A stretch of 64,000 bases of DNA from Streptomyces cylindrosporus (GTDB lineage: Bacteria > Actinomycetota > Actinomycetes > Streptomycetales > Streptomycetaceae), in assembly GCF_022698165.1 (NCBI RefSeq), contig NZ_JALDAY010000005.1, positions 372,001 to 436,000 of the forward strand, read 5' to 3'. Within the stretch, counting starts at the first letter, position 1. Every line of letters begins with the position of its first letter. The translations under genes were made by a program, and so were the position numbers. Below are positions 16,260 through 25,200 of the stretch, piece after piece. A model generated the notes under the pieces. The model saw only the letters and a program-made list of their open reading frames with translations, had not been told where the DNA came from and ran no database searches.

Positions 16260-16382
16260 CGATCGCTCGTTGCTGCTCTATTGCTAGGCGCACCGGGGGT
16301 TACTGCGCGCTGCGGCTCGGGGGCGGGAGATGCGTACTCGCTGTACGCGCCGCCAAGCTCAGGCTGTGCGGGGCGGGTGTTG

Positions 16383-16640
16383 TCAGGCGGAGGCCTGACG
16401 GGCCCGGTTGCGGGCGGCGCGGCGCTTCATGGCGCGGCGCTCGTCCTCGCTGAGACCACCCCAGACGCCGGAGTCCTGGCCGGACTCGAGCGCCCACTGC
16501 AGACACTGATCCATGACGGGGCAGCGACGGCAGACGGCCTTGGCTTCCTCGATCTGCAGCAGCGCAGGACCGGTGTTGCCGATGGGGAAGAAGAGCTCGG
16601 GGTCTTCCTCGCGGCAAACGGCGTTGTGACGCCAGTCCAT
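16383..16640 (-). CDS. wblE: WhiB-like iron-sulfur regulator WblE (WhiB1 orthologue)
   Basis: Small [4Fe-4S] regulator of 85 residues that in the WhiB1 group binds the main sigma factor and responds to nitric oxide. The four cluster cysteines are Cys9, Cys37, Cys40 and Cys46. The GVWGG turn (58-62) and the basic tail (RRAMKRRAARNRARQ) are present. The ATG at 16640 has GGAGAGG upstream. WblE/WhiB1 is essential or nearly so in actinobacteria and is normally adjacent to the PdtaS-type kinase, as here. A CRP-like site lies 44 bp upstream. Confidence 0.96.
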   Translation of the reverse strand: MDWRHNAVCREEDPELFFPIGNTGPALLQIEEAKAVCRRCPVMDQCLQWALESGQDSGVWGGLSEDERRAMKRRAARNRARQASA

Positions 16641-16959
16641 GGCTGCTACCTCTCCTTGGTATTACGTGCAGGTTGCTTGTGAATGTGAACGCTTTCACGA
16701 ATCCCTCAACAAGTGAAGGGCCGAGCGCCAGGTTCCCTGGCGAGGTCCTGTGGTTTGAAGAGGGGTTCCGGTGGTCTGTGGACGCTGGTGTTGCGGGCTG
16801 TCCCGACCGCCACGTAGAGACTCGCAAACCTCAGCGGCGGATACAACCCCTTCCGGAAAGTTTTTTTTGATTCCTCGGTGTCGACTAGGTCACAGCCGTA
16901 CTTCCATGGGGTGGATCCTGGCCTAAACGTTCGAGTGAAAGGACTTTAGCCCCTTCTGC
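16641..16959. promoter_or_regulatory. wblE upstream region, 319 bp
   Basis: Gene-free region between wblE and the lipid kinase gene, both on the minus strand. It contains the wblE promoter and leader, a CRP-like palindrome at 16684-16699 and an isolated run of eight T at 16861-16868, which reads as an A-tract on the wblE strand. The A-tract may act as an upstream promoter element. No coding sequence is seen. Confidence 0.6.
16684..16699. promoter_or_regulatory. CRP-type operator upstream of wblE
   Basis: TGTGAACGCTTTCACG fits the CRP consensus TGTGA-N6-TCACA in 9 of 10 defined positions. It is centred about 50 bp before the wblE start. The M. tuberculosis orthologue whiB1 is known to be controlled by the CRP protein Rv3676, so conservation of the circuit is plausible. 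Confidence 0.6.
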
Positions 16960-17928
16960 TCACACAATCACACGCAGTGCACGGCGTACGCCTGTGAACG
17001 TCACGCTCGTACGCAGCCCGAGGTGGTCGCCGTCCATCTGAAGGGGCAGAGGCACCTTCGAATGCAAGGTGAACTGGTCCAGGTCGTGCAGGGTCACAGC
17101 GTGCTTGCCGTGGACCCCGCGCTCGGGGGACGAAGTGAGCAATTGCGTGGAATACCGGGCGGCCGTGAGGGTCGACATCCGGCTGAGACCGACTACGTCG
17201 AGCCCGGTATCGAACGAAGCCTTAGGTGCCGCGTACACCGGACGATTGCCCAGATACGTCCACGGCGAGGTGTTGCAGATTATGGACAGCACCAGATCCG
17301 TGAGCGGTTCCTCGCCGGGCCGCTCCAGCGTGATCGTGCCGTGCCGGCGGTTGGGCTCCTGAAGGAACTGCCGTGCGACCTGGCGCAGGTAAAGGGCGTG
17401 CGTGGATTTCTTGCCCTGCTCGCGCTGCTGCTCGACCCGTCCGACCACGCCCGCGTCGAAGCCGAGCCCCGCGCAGAAGGTGAACCAGCGGGCCGGCACC
17501 GCCTCGTCCTCGGTGCCCGGCGTGCCCGCGGCGATGCCCATACCGACGGTGCGCTCACTGCCCTCGCGCAGGGCGTCCAGCAGGGCGCCGGTCGCCTCGA
17601 CGGAGTCGTTGGGCAGGCCCAGGGCGCGGGCGAAGACGTTGGTGGAGCCGCCGGGGACCACCGCGAGACGGGGCAGGCCGTCGGGGTTGGGGCCGGCGTG
17701 CAGCAGGCCGTTGACCACCTCGTTGACCGTGCCGTCGCCGCCGAGGGCGACCACCAGGTCGATGTCGTCGCTCTCCGCGGCCTGCCGGCCCAGGTCACGC
17801 GCGTGGCCGCGGTACTCGGTGGTGACCGCCTCGAGTTTCATCTCGCTCGCGAGCGCGTGGATCAGCACATCGCGCCTACGTGCGCTTGTGGTGGTTGCCG
17901 CCGGGTTGACCACGAGAAGTGCACGCAT
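16960..17928 (-). CDS. Diacylglycerol kinase-family lipid kinase
   Basis: Cytoplasmic or membrane-associated lipid kinase of the DAGK catalytic family (YegS/DgkB type), 322 residues. It has the nucleotide-binding motif GGDGTVNEVVNGL (about 65-77) and GGSTNVFARALG, and the usual beta-sandwich C-terminal domain. I chose the ATG at 17928 (MRALLVVNPAA) because the first beta strand of the fold begins there; upstream residues are unrelated. There is no clear Shine-Dalgarno, so it may be leaderless. The lipid substrate is not determined by the sequence. Confidence 0.9.
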   Translation of the reverse strand: MRALLVVNPAATTTSARRRDVLIHALASEMKLEAVTTEYRGHARDLGRQAAESDDIDLVVALGGDGTVNEVVNGLLHAGPNPDGLPRLAVVPGGSTNVFARALGLPNDSVEATGALLDALREGSERTVGMGIAAGTPGTEDEAVPARWFTFCAGLGFDAGVVGRVEQQREQGKKSTHALYLRQVARQFLQEPNRRHGTITLERPGEEPLTDLVLSIICNTSPWTYLGNRPVYAAPKASFDTGLDVVGLSRMSTLTAARYSTQLLTSSPERGVHGKHAVTLHDLDQFTLHSKVPLPLQMDGDHLGLRTSVTFTGVRRALRVIV

Positions 17929-18099
17929 GAGTTGCAGCGTACCTACTGGGTGGTACTGGGCACAGGCCGAGGTAGGGATCAGGTAAGAGGAGGACGCGTG
18001 AGTCTCGCCACGGGCGGCCGGCTCAACCTCGCCGCACGGGTGCGCGTCCCCCGGGGACACCCGGGCGGCGGCCGGTGCCCCCAGGGCTACCCTTCAGGG

Positions 18100-18549
18100 G
18101 TGACCAGTGAGAAGACCCACGCCACCGAGGAAGCCACCGGCCCCCGCCCGCGCCGACTGACGTACGCGGCCGCGCTCGCCGCGCTGGAGGGGATCGCGCT
18201 GATCGTCGGCGGGATCTGGATGCTCGTGGAGGGTCTCGCGGGCGACCCGGACGACCGCGGGTCCGCGGTGACCGGCGGGATCACGCTGATCGTGCTCGCC
18301 CTGCTGCCGCTGCTGGCGGCGCGTGGGCTGCTCGGGCGCAGGAGCTGGAGCCGGGGCCCGGCGGTCATCACGCAGATCATGGCGCTGCCTGTGGCCTACA
18401 ACCTGCTTCAGGCCGACAGCGTGGCGATCCCGGCCGGGATCGCGCTGGCGGTCGTCGCCGTCGCTTCCCTGGTACTGCTGGTCAACCCGGCCACGACCCA
18501 GGCCCTCGGCATCAGGGGCCCGGGCCGCGCGCAGGACGGCGAGCAGTAG
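18100..18549 (+). CDS. Small integral membrane protein, four helices, function unknown
   Basis: A 149-residue protein starting at GTG 18100. After a charged N terminus with RPRRLTYAA there are four predicted membrane helices: around residues 25-45 (ALAALEGIALIVGGIWMLV), 60-75, 88-105 and 115-135. The tail is short and polar. It is conserved in Streptomyces beside sigH, as far as I recall, but has no known role. Its 3' end meets the 3' end of sigH with only 2 nt between them. Confidence 0.8.
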   Translation: MTSEKTHATEEATGPRPRRLTYAAALAALEGIALIVGGIWMLVEGLAGDPDDRGSAVTGGITLIVLALLPLLAARGLLGRRSWSRGPAVITQIMALPVAYNLLQADSVAIPAGIALAVVAVASLVLLVNPATTQALGIRGPGRAQDGEQ

Positions 18550-18551
18550 GC

Positions 18552-19661
18552 CTACTCCTCCACGAGGAGCTTCTCCCGGAGCTGGGCCAGGGTGCGGGCC
18601 AGCAGGCGGGAGACGTGCATCTGGGAGATGCCGACCTCCTGCGCGATCTGGGACTGGGTCATGTTGCCGAAGAAGCGGAGGAGAAGGATCCGCTTCTCTC
18701 GGGGAGGCAGGTCCTCCAGCAGCGGCTTGAGCGACTCGCGGTACTCGACGCCCTCGAGGGCCTCGTCCTCCGCGCCCAGGGTGTCCGCGACGGCCGGGGA
18801 CTCGTCGTCGGTGTCGGGGACGTCCAGGGACAGCGTGGAGTAGGCGTTGGCCGACTCCAGGCCCTCCAGGACCTCCTCCTCCGAGATCGCCAGCTTCTCG
18901 GCGAGTTCGTGGACCGTGGGGGAGCGGCCGTGCTGCTGGGAGAGCTCCGCGGTCGCCGTGGTGAGCGCGAGGCGCAGCTCCTGGAGCCGGCGCGGCACGC
19001 GGACCGCCCAGCCCTTGTCGCGGAAGTGGCGCTTGATCTCGCCGACGACCGTCGGGGTCGCGTACGTCGAGAACTCGACACCGCGGTCCGGGTCGAAGCG
19101 GTCGACCGACTTGATCAGGCCGATGGTGGCGACCTGGGTGAGGTCGTCCAGCGGCTCGCCGCGGTTGCGGAAGCGGCGCGCGAGGTGCTCGACGAGCGGC
19201 AGGTGCATACGGACCAGCTTGTTGCGCAGTTCCGCGTACTCGGCGGTGCCGTCCTTCAGTCCGCGCAGCTCGACGAACATCGCCCGCGCTCCGCTGCGGT
19301 CCTGTGGGTCGTGCTGGGTGGCCTGCTGCAGGGTCTGCGTGCCCTGCTGGTCGTCTCGCTCGTGCTCGCTCATCGTCCCGCCCGTTGTCCTTCGCCGAGC
19401 CTTCGCCTCCGGTCGGAGCGGGGAGAACCCGTTCCGCCCGTCCAGGGGCGTGCTCGGCGCGGCACCTTCCCGATCCCGCCGTCCGTCCTCCGGGAAGCCG
19501 GCCGCCGCACTGCCGTCGGCGTCGTCCTCCGGATGCGGCCGGGCCTGCTCGGGGATGCCGTCGATGCCGTCCCCTGTGCGTCGGGACCCGCCTGTGCCCT
19601 CGGCCGGCAGCTCCCGTGTGCCGCGCTCTTCGTCACGCACCGGCCCGTCCCCTGTCCTCAC
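18552..19661 (-). CDS. sigH: SigB/SigF-type stress sigma factor SigH
   Basis: Alternative sigma factor for osmotic stress and development. The conserved part (sigma regions 2, 3 and 4) starts near the internal ATG at 19373 (MSEHERDD; 273 residues). Region 2 contains RFRNRGEPLDDLTQVATIGL, region 4 contains MTQSQIAQEVGISQMHVSR. The longer form starts at GTG 19661, which overlaps the ushX stop (GTGA) and is in frame. This gives 369 residues with a 96-residue acidic, low-complexity N-terminal extension. S. coelicolor SigH is known to occur as several forms of about 52, 51 and 38 kDa, which fits. I annotate the long form; the short form is also likely made. Confidence 0.85.
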   Translation of the reverse strand: MRTGDGPVRDEERGTRELPAEGTGGSRRTGDGIDGIPEQARPHPEDDADGSAAAGFPEDGRRDREGAAPSTPLDGRNGFSPLRPEAKARRRTTGGTMSEHERDDQQGTQTLQQATQHDPQDRSGARAMFVELRGLKDGTAEYAELRNKLVRMHLPLVEHLARRFRNRGEPLDDLTQVATIGLIKSVDRFDPDRGVEFSTYATPTVVGEIKRHFRDKGWAVRVPRRLQELRLALTTATAELSQQHGRSPTVHELAEKLAISEEEVLEGLESANAYSTLSLDVPDTDDESPAVADTLGAEDEALEGVEYRESLKPLLEDLPPREKRILLLRFFGNMTQSQIAQEVGISQMHVSRLLARTLAQLREKLLVEE

Positions 19662-20071
19662 GCCGGCCCGGGTCCCGCGCCGCGCTGTTTGTAGAGGCTG
19701 ATCGAAACGGTTTTGTCCTTGTCCACGGCGGAGGAGACCTTGCCCGCGAGGGCGGACAGGACGGTCCAGGCGAAGGTGTCCCGCGAGGGGGCGTGACCGT
19801 CCGTGGTCGGGGCCGAGACGGTCACCTCGAGAGAGTCGTCGACGAGCCGGAAGACACAGCTGAGCACCGAGCCGGGCACGGCCTGCTGGAGCAGGATCGC
19901 GCAGGCCTCGTCCACCGCGATGCGCAGGTCCTCGATCTCGTCGAGGGTGAAGTCCAAACGGGCCGCGAGGCCGGCCGTGGCCGTACGCAGCACCGACAGG
20001 TAGGCACCCGCGGCCGGCAGCCGGACTTCCACGAAGTCCTGGGTCGCGGGCTCGCCTGCGATCTGGGACAC
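19658..20071 (-). CDS. ushX: Anti-sigma factor (RsbW/SpoIIAB-type kinase) for SigH
   Basis: A 137-residue GHKL-type protein with a degenerate HATPase fold. It contains the N-box-like DEIEDLRIAVDEACAILL (about 43-60) and ends in VSISLYKQRG. It should bind and silence SigH, as UshX/PrsH does in S. coelicolor. I chose GTG 20071 because GGAGGTGAGG lies 5 nt upstream; an in-frame TTG at 20083 lies inside that Shine-Dalgarno. The stop overlaps the long sigH start, so the pair is translationally coupled. Confidence 0.87.
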   Translation of the reverse strand: MSQIAGEPATQDFVEVRLPAAGAYLSVLRTATAGLAARLDFTLDEIEDLRIAVDEACAILLQQAVPGSVLSCVFRLVDDSLEVTVSAPTTDGHAPSRDTFAWTVLSALAGKVSSAVDKDKTVSISLYKQRGAGPGPA

Positions 20072-20280
20072 CCTCACCTCCAAGGTGGTACAAGCTTTTC
20101 GGGGCCGAGGGTCGCCCCCCGGGGTAACGCGAAGTGTGGTTCAGCGGTGACGCTATCGCGCTCTCAACTTTCCTGTCCCCGGGACCCCGACCCCTTGCCG
20201 TCACTCACAGTAAACCTGTGGACACGCTCCGTGTCTAGGGGTCTGCGGCTCCAATTGGGAAGAACGCGCGCCGGGTTGAC

Positions 20281-20306
20281 GTACCCAGACGTCAGACGGT
20301 CGAACC
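20281..20306 (-). promoter_or_regulatory. Sigma-B-type promoter of ushX-sigH
   Basis: On the minus strand GGTTCG (20306-20301) and GGGTAC (20286-20281) are separated by 14 nt. This fits the consensus of SigB-like sigma factors in Streptomyces (GNTT/GTTT, 14-16 nt, GGGTAC/T). It would give a leader of about 200 nt and autoregulation of sigH, which is known for the S. coelicolor gene. Confidence 0.65.
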
Positions 20307-20340
20307 GTCCGGATCGCGGGCCGTCCCCGGTCCTCCAGGG

Positions 20341-20601
20341 TCACACAAGTACGTGGTCGACAAAGCACCAACGCCAGTTCTCGCCGGGCTCGTGCGTGCG
20401 CATGATCGGGTGGCCCGAGTCCTTGTGGTGCTCCGTGGCGTGCCGGCCCGGCGAGGAGTCGCAGCAGCCGACGTGGCCGCAGGTGAGGCACAGCCGCAGC
20501 TGGACCGGGTGTGTGCCGTCCCGCAGACACTCGGGGCAGGTCTCGCTCCGCGGCTCGGGATCCGGGAGCGGCAGCGCGTCGGCGTGCGTGCACTGTTTCA
20601 T
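20341..20601 (-). CDS. UBP-type zinc finger protein
   Basis: An 86-residue protein almost entirely made of a ZnF-UBP domain. Its Cys/His set is seen in ETCPEC, LCLTCGHVGCC, ATEHHKDSGHPIMRTH and the end ENWRWCFVDHVLV. In eukaryotes this fold binds the ubiquitin C terminus; in bacteria its partner is unknown. The ATG at 20601 is the first in the conserved frame (MKQCTHADAL). It lies back to back with the antiporter gene (88-bp gap), so the two may share a control region. Confidence 0.9.
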   Translation of the reverse strand: MKQCTHADALPLPDPEPRSETCPECLRDGTHPVQLRLCLTCGHVGCCDSSPGRHATEHHKDSGHPIMRTHEPGENWRWCFVDHVLV

Positions 20602-20688
20602 GATTGCCAGGTTACGACGGGCGCGCGGATGGCCGCGCGGAAAAACAGAGGGCGGGCGTACGACGATGAGCGAGGGCGGGCGAGGTTC

Positions 20689-22284
20689 ATGGACGTGATG
20701 CCACTGCTGTTGCTGGTGGCGGGCAGCGCGGCGATCGCCGCGGCCGCCCGGCGCACCCCGGTGCCGGCCCCGCTGTGGCTGGTCGCGGCCGGCCTTGTGG
20801 TGTCGTACATCCCGGGGGTGCCCGACTACACGCTCGACCCGGACATCGTGCTGCCGCTGGTGCTGCCGCCGCTGCTGCACAAGGAGGCCGTCGAGAGCTC
20901 GTACCTCGACCTGCGGGCCACCATGCGGCCGGTGGCGCTGCTGTCCGTGGGATACGTGCTCTTCGCGACCTTCGCGGTCGGCTGGGCGGCCTATCTGATC
21001 GTCCCGGAGCTGCCGTTGCCCGCCGCTCTGGTGCTGGGCGCGGTGGTGGCGCCGACGGACGCGGTGGCGGCCGCGGCGGTCGCCCGCCGGGTCGGACTGC
21101 CCTCCCGGATCACCACGATCCTCCAGGGCGAGTCCCTCCTGAACGACGCGACCGCGATCACCGCCTACCGGGTCGCCGTTGCGGCCGCGGTCGGCGAGGG
21201 CGCCTCCTGGATCGGCGGGGTCGGCGAGTTCCTGCTGGCGGCCGTCGGCGGTGTCGTCGTCGGCCTGGTGCTGATGCTGCCGATCCACTGGCTGCGCACG
21301 CACGTGAAGGAGGCCCTCTTCCAGAACACCATGTCGCTGCTGATCCCGTTCGTCGCCTACGCGGTCGCCGAGCAGGTGCACGCCTCCGGTGTCCTCGCCG
21401 TCGTGGTCGTCGCCCTCTACATCGGACACCGCAACTGGGAGGTCGACTTCGCCACCCGCCTCCAGGAGGAGGCCGTCTGGAAGATGGTCGCCTTCGTCCT
21501 GGAGTCCGCGGTGTTCGCGCTGATCGGCCTGCAACTGCCGATCGTGCTCAGAGGCCTTGGGGAGTACGAGGGTGTCGACGCCGCCTGGTACGCGTTCGCG
21601 ATCTTCGTGGTGGTCGTCGCGGCCAGGTTCCTGTGGGTCTACCCGGGGACGTTCGTTCCCCGTCTCCTCTCCTCCCGCATCAGGGAGCGCGAGGAGAACC
21701 CCACCTGGAGAGGCCCGATCGTCACCTCCTGGGCCGCGATGCGGGGCGTGGTCTCCCTGGCGATCGCGTTCTCGATCCCGCTCACGGTGGACGGCGGCGG
21801 CGACTTCCCGCAGCGCAACCTCATCCTCTTCCTGACCTTCACGACGGTCATCGGCACCCTGGTGGTGCAGGGCCTCACCCTGGCCCCGCTGATCCGCCTG
21901 GTGAAGTTCCCCGCCAAGGACGCCCAGGCCGAGACCCTCGCGGAGGCCAACGCCCAGGCCCAGGCCTCCCGGGTCGCCGAACAGCGCCTGGACGAACTCC
22001 TCACCGACGAACGCAACACTCTCCCCCCGCCCCTCGCCGACCGCCTCCGCGACGTCCTGGAACGCCGCCGCAACGCCGTCTGGGAACGCCTCGGCCAGAC
22101 CAACCCGGTCACCGGCGAATCCGTCGACGACACCTACCGCCGTCTGTCCCGCGAGATGATCGGCGCGGAACGAGCGATGTTCGTACGCCTCCGGGACGGC
22201 CGCTACATCGACGACGAGATGCTGCGAACCCTGCTGCGGAGGCTGGACCTCGAGGAGGCGGCGGCTTACCGGGAGACGGCGTAG
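20689..22284 (+). CDS. CPA1-family Na+/H+ antiporter
   Basis: Integral membrane antiporter of 531 residues with 12-13 hydrophobic helices up to about residue 410. The ion-binding motif of CPA1 exchangers is present as GAVVAPTDAVAAAAVARR (around 118-136), and GESLLNDATAITAYR follows (about 146-160). A hydrophilic C-terminal tail of about 120 residues (AEANAQAQASRVAEQRLDELL onward) is probably cytosolic and regulatory. The ATG at 20689 has GAGG 5 nt upstream. The nearby sigH suggests an osmotic or ionic stress setting. Confidence 0.93.
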   Translation: MDVMPLLLLVAGSAAIAAAARRTPVPAPLWLVAAGLVVSYIPGVPDYTLDPDIVLPLVLPPLLHKEAVESSYLDLRATMRPVALLSVGYVLFATFAVGWAAYLIVPELPLPAALVLGAVVAPTDAVAAAAVARRVGLPSRITTILQGESLLNDATAITAYRVAVAAAVGEGASWIGGVGEFLLAAVGGVVVGLVLMLPIHWLRTHVKEALFQNTMSLLIPFVAYAVAEQVHASGVLAVVVVALYIGHRNWEVDFATRLQEEAVWKMVAFVLESAVFALIGLQLPIVLRGLGEYEGVDAAWYAFAIFVVVVAARFLWVYPGTFVPRLLSSRIREREENPTWRGPIVTSWAAMRGVVSLAIAFSIPLTVDGGGDFPQRNLILFLTFTTVIGTLVVQGLTLAPLIRLVKFPAKDAQAETLAEANAQAQASRVAEQRLDELLTDERNTLPPPLADRLRDVLERRRNAVWERLGQTNPVTGESVDDTYRRLSREMIGAERAMFVRLRDGRYIDDEMLRTLLRRLDLEEAAAYRETA

Positions 22285-22298
22285 GGGTGGTGTTCGGG

Positions 22299-25200
22299 TC
22301 ACGGCCACCAGGTGAGTACGTCGTCCGTGGCGTCGAAGACGGCATGCGGGGTGCCGATTTGGTCGGCGTAGCGGCCGAGGACCGTCTCGGCGACGGGCAG
22401 CAGGAGGGCCGGGTCGGCCCAGGGCGCACAGCGGCGGAACAGCCGGGCGAAGCGGAGCAAGCCGTCGTGGCCGTCTCCGCAGTCCGCGCGGAGGTAGGCA
22501 GGGCTGAGCGGGCGGGGGTCGTCCGTCAGGAGCAGGTCGTCGACCCAGGCGGGGGTGAACTGGTCCACGAAACCGGAGGGCAGGGTGCCATATCCGTTCC
22601 TGGCGGAGGGACGGCTCAGTTCGATGAGCTGGGCGGCCACTTCACGGCGGCTCGGCTCGGCGAGGGCGGGCAGGAGTGCGGATCGCGCATGGCTGGTGCT
22701 GCGGTTCTGTGGTGCCTTGAGTGCCTCTGCGACCAAGCGGTCCCGGTCCGCGCCCAGATACTCGTGAACGGCCGCCACGGCATGCGTGAGCACTCCCTCG
22801 TAGCGGGACTCGCGCGCGGTCCGCACGGAGTCGATCGCGACCTGGGCCCGCTGTTCGGTCGGCAGGAACTTCACCAGCTGGGGCAGCGCGTAGACGCTTT
22901 CATCGGGTGGCATCTCTCGTAGATCGGCCAGTACGAGTCCGAGCTGTCGAGGAGTGAGCGAGGCCGCGATCCTGATCATGGCGTCGGCGCGATCCAGGGC
23001 TCTGGGGCGCCTCCTTGCCAGGTCGAGGGCGCGTTCCAGGTTCTCTTGGTCCAGGTGGGGCGACAGCCGGGAGAGCGTGTCGGATACGAAGGATCTCGTC
23101 TCGATGCCTTCGAGGGCCTTGGTCATCAGTTCCTGGGGAAACAGCCCTGGGAAGCTCTTCGACCTGTGATGCATGAGCAGGGGGATCGTGGTCCAGGCGG
23201 TGAACGCCCTGTGGATCACGGACGCCCGGGTGTCCCCATCGAGGTGGCCGACCAGCAGGTCGAGGACCTGTAGCTCATCCTCCGGTGAGGGGAGGTCCTC
23301 GGCGTGCCGTAGTGCCTCGGCGGCGAAGTCCTTACGCTGCCCCTCGGGCAGCAACGGGAGCAGGCCGGCGAGCGCCAGAGCCCGGTCCTGTCCGGCCGGT
23401 GCGCTGTGGACGAGACCGACGAGGAAGTCGCGGGCCAAGGTTCGCCGGTCCGGCGGCAGCAAGGCGGCGAGGCCCGCCAGTCGCTCCACGCGTGCGTGCA
23501 CATCGCGGAGCCGGACACGGCGCAGCGCTTCGCGCAGTTGAGCCGCGGTCAGCCACTGAGCAAGCTGATCAAGCGTCGCGTATCGCAGAGCCGGTTCGCT
23601 CAGCAGGCGGGAGAGTTCGGCCTGTCTTTGCCCCTCCTCCATGTGCGGCAGCAACGCGATGATCGCGTTGGTCTGCGCGGGGCCCCGCGGCAGGGAGCGG
23701 ACCATCGTCGACGCTTCCTCGAAGAGGGCCTGTCGTCGAGCCTTCGGAGCGTACGGAAGCAGGGAGGCAAGCAACTGCGGGCCATGATTGGCGAATTCGC
23801 TGGTACGAGCTGTTTCCAGCGCCTCCTGCCAGGCCGCGTCCCGTAGCTCCCCTTCGAGATTTGACAGCAGTTCCCCGAACGCTGTGACGAAAGCGCCGGC
23901 AGTCAGGTTGTTCCTGATGACCGCGAGCGCATCCGAAACCGCTGCGGCCTGCTCTGCGGACGTCAGCCAGGGCATTGCGCGGCGCACTGTGGTCGCGATG
24001 GCTTGCGGGAAGATGATTCCGTGCGGCGGAGACGTGGCGGCCCGCCAAGCCGACCGAGCCACTGCCGACCGCCGTTCGGGAGGCAGGTGTTCGATGAGTT
24101 CGCCCGTGAATTCGGCCCGCGTGCGCGCGTCGAGGAAATCATTCTGTTCCAGTTCCTGGAAAAGCTCCTCGGCGAGAGCAGCACGCCTCTCGGCAGGCAG
24201 GATCGGAAGTACCATCGCCGGCGATTCGACCTGGAAATCGAACAGCCGGAAGCGCGTGATTCTCGCTGTCTCCCGCGTCGCTCGCAACGCCTCCTCCGCC
24301 AGCTCGTCCCGAAGCCCCGCCCCAACATGCGGATGCAGCGCCAGCAGCGCCCGTGCCTTCTGGAACGGATCGCTGGCCCGCCGGGCGTGCGCCAGCCCCC
24401 GCTCCAGCCCCCACACCCCTGTCGCCACCAGCCGCTCCAGCAGCCGGGGCTGGATCTGGTCCGTGAGGTTCCTGATGCTCGCCCGCATCCATGCGTAGCG
24501 CAGCTCGTGCACGAAAGACGGGGCCGGACGGCGGTGTTGGAGTGCCTCCTCCGTGGCCTGTTCCGCCGCTTGCTGAGCGCGCGACAGGTCGTCCAGATAG
24601 GCATCCGTGGTGCCGGCGTGGTCGTGGGCCGTGAACCAGATGTTCTCGGCTGCGTACGACCCCCTGTCCACCTCGGCCGTGAGCAGGCCGTGCAGCCGCT
24701 CTGGGGATTGTGCCGCCAGCAGGTGGGTGGACAGATGGCGCAGGGCGTAGCCGCCGTCGAGGCCGCCCAGGGAGGGATCCTCGGCCAGCAGGGGCAGCGC
24801 GGCGTCCAGACCGCCGTAGGCGTCCAGGTAGTGGTCCGAGATACGGCCGTGCGCGGCGGTCGTGCGGGCCCTCAGCCCGGCGGCCAGCGCGAGCAGGCGG
24901 TCCTGGGCCGCCGCGTCGGCCGGCGGTTCGCCGCCGAAGAACTCCCGTGCGCTGGCGTGGTACAGCTCGTACGAACGGGCGGGAGTCGACCACGTGCTCA
25001 GGAACGGGCGCAGGGGCCCGTCGCACCATCTGCGCACGGAACCGGTGTCCTCCACGGCGGACAGCCGTGCCAGCGTCTCCGGCCCCAGGGCCTCCCCGGC
25101 CGCCACGAGCGTCGACAGCAGCCTGGCGCCGACGCTCTCCCAGTCGGGGTCGCGTCGCCAGCGCGCCACCTCCTCCGCGTAGTACGCCGACAGCCCGGCA

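Noticed and set aside
16684..16697. LacI/CcpA-type cre site
   Set aside because: TGTGAACGCTTTCA also fits the cre consensus, but the TGTGA-N6-TCAC symmetry and the known CRP control of the orthologous whiB1 favour a CRP site.
16861..16868. Eight-T run as a terminator
   Set aside because: No gene on the plus strand ends here and no GC-rich stem precedes it. On the minus strand it is an A-tract.
20341..22308. 655-residue open frame on the minus strand
   Set aside because: It is antisense to the antiporter. Only its last 86 residues, from the ATG at 20601, are real and are annotated as the UBP zinc-finger protein.
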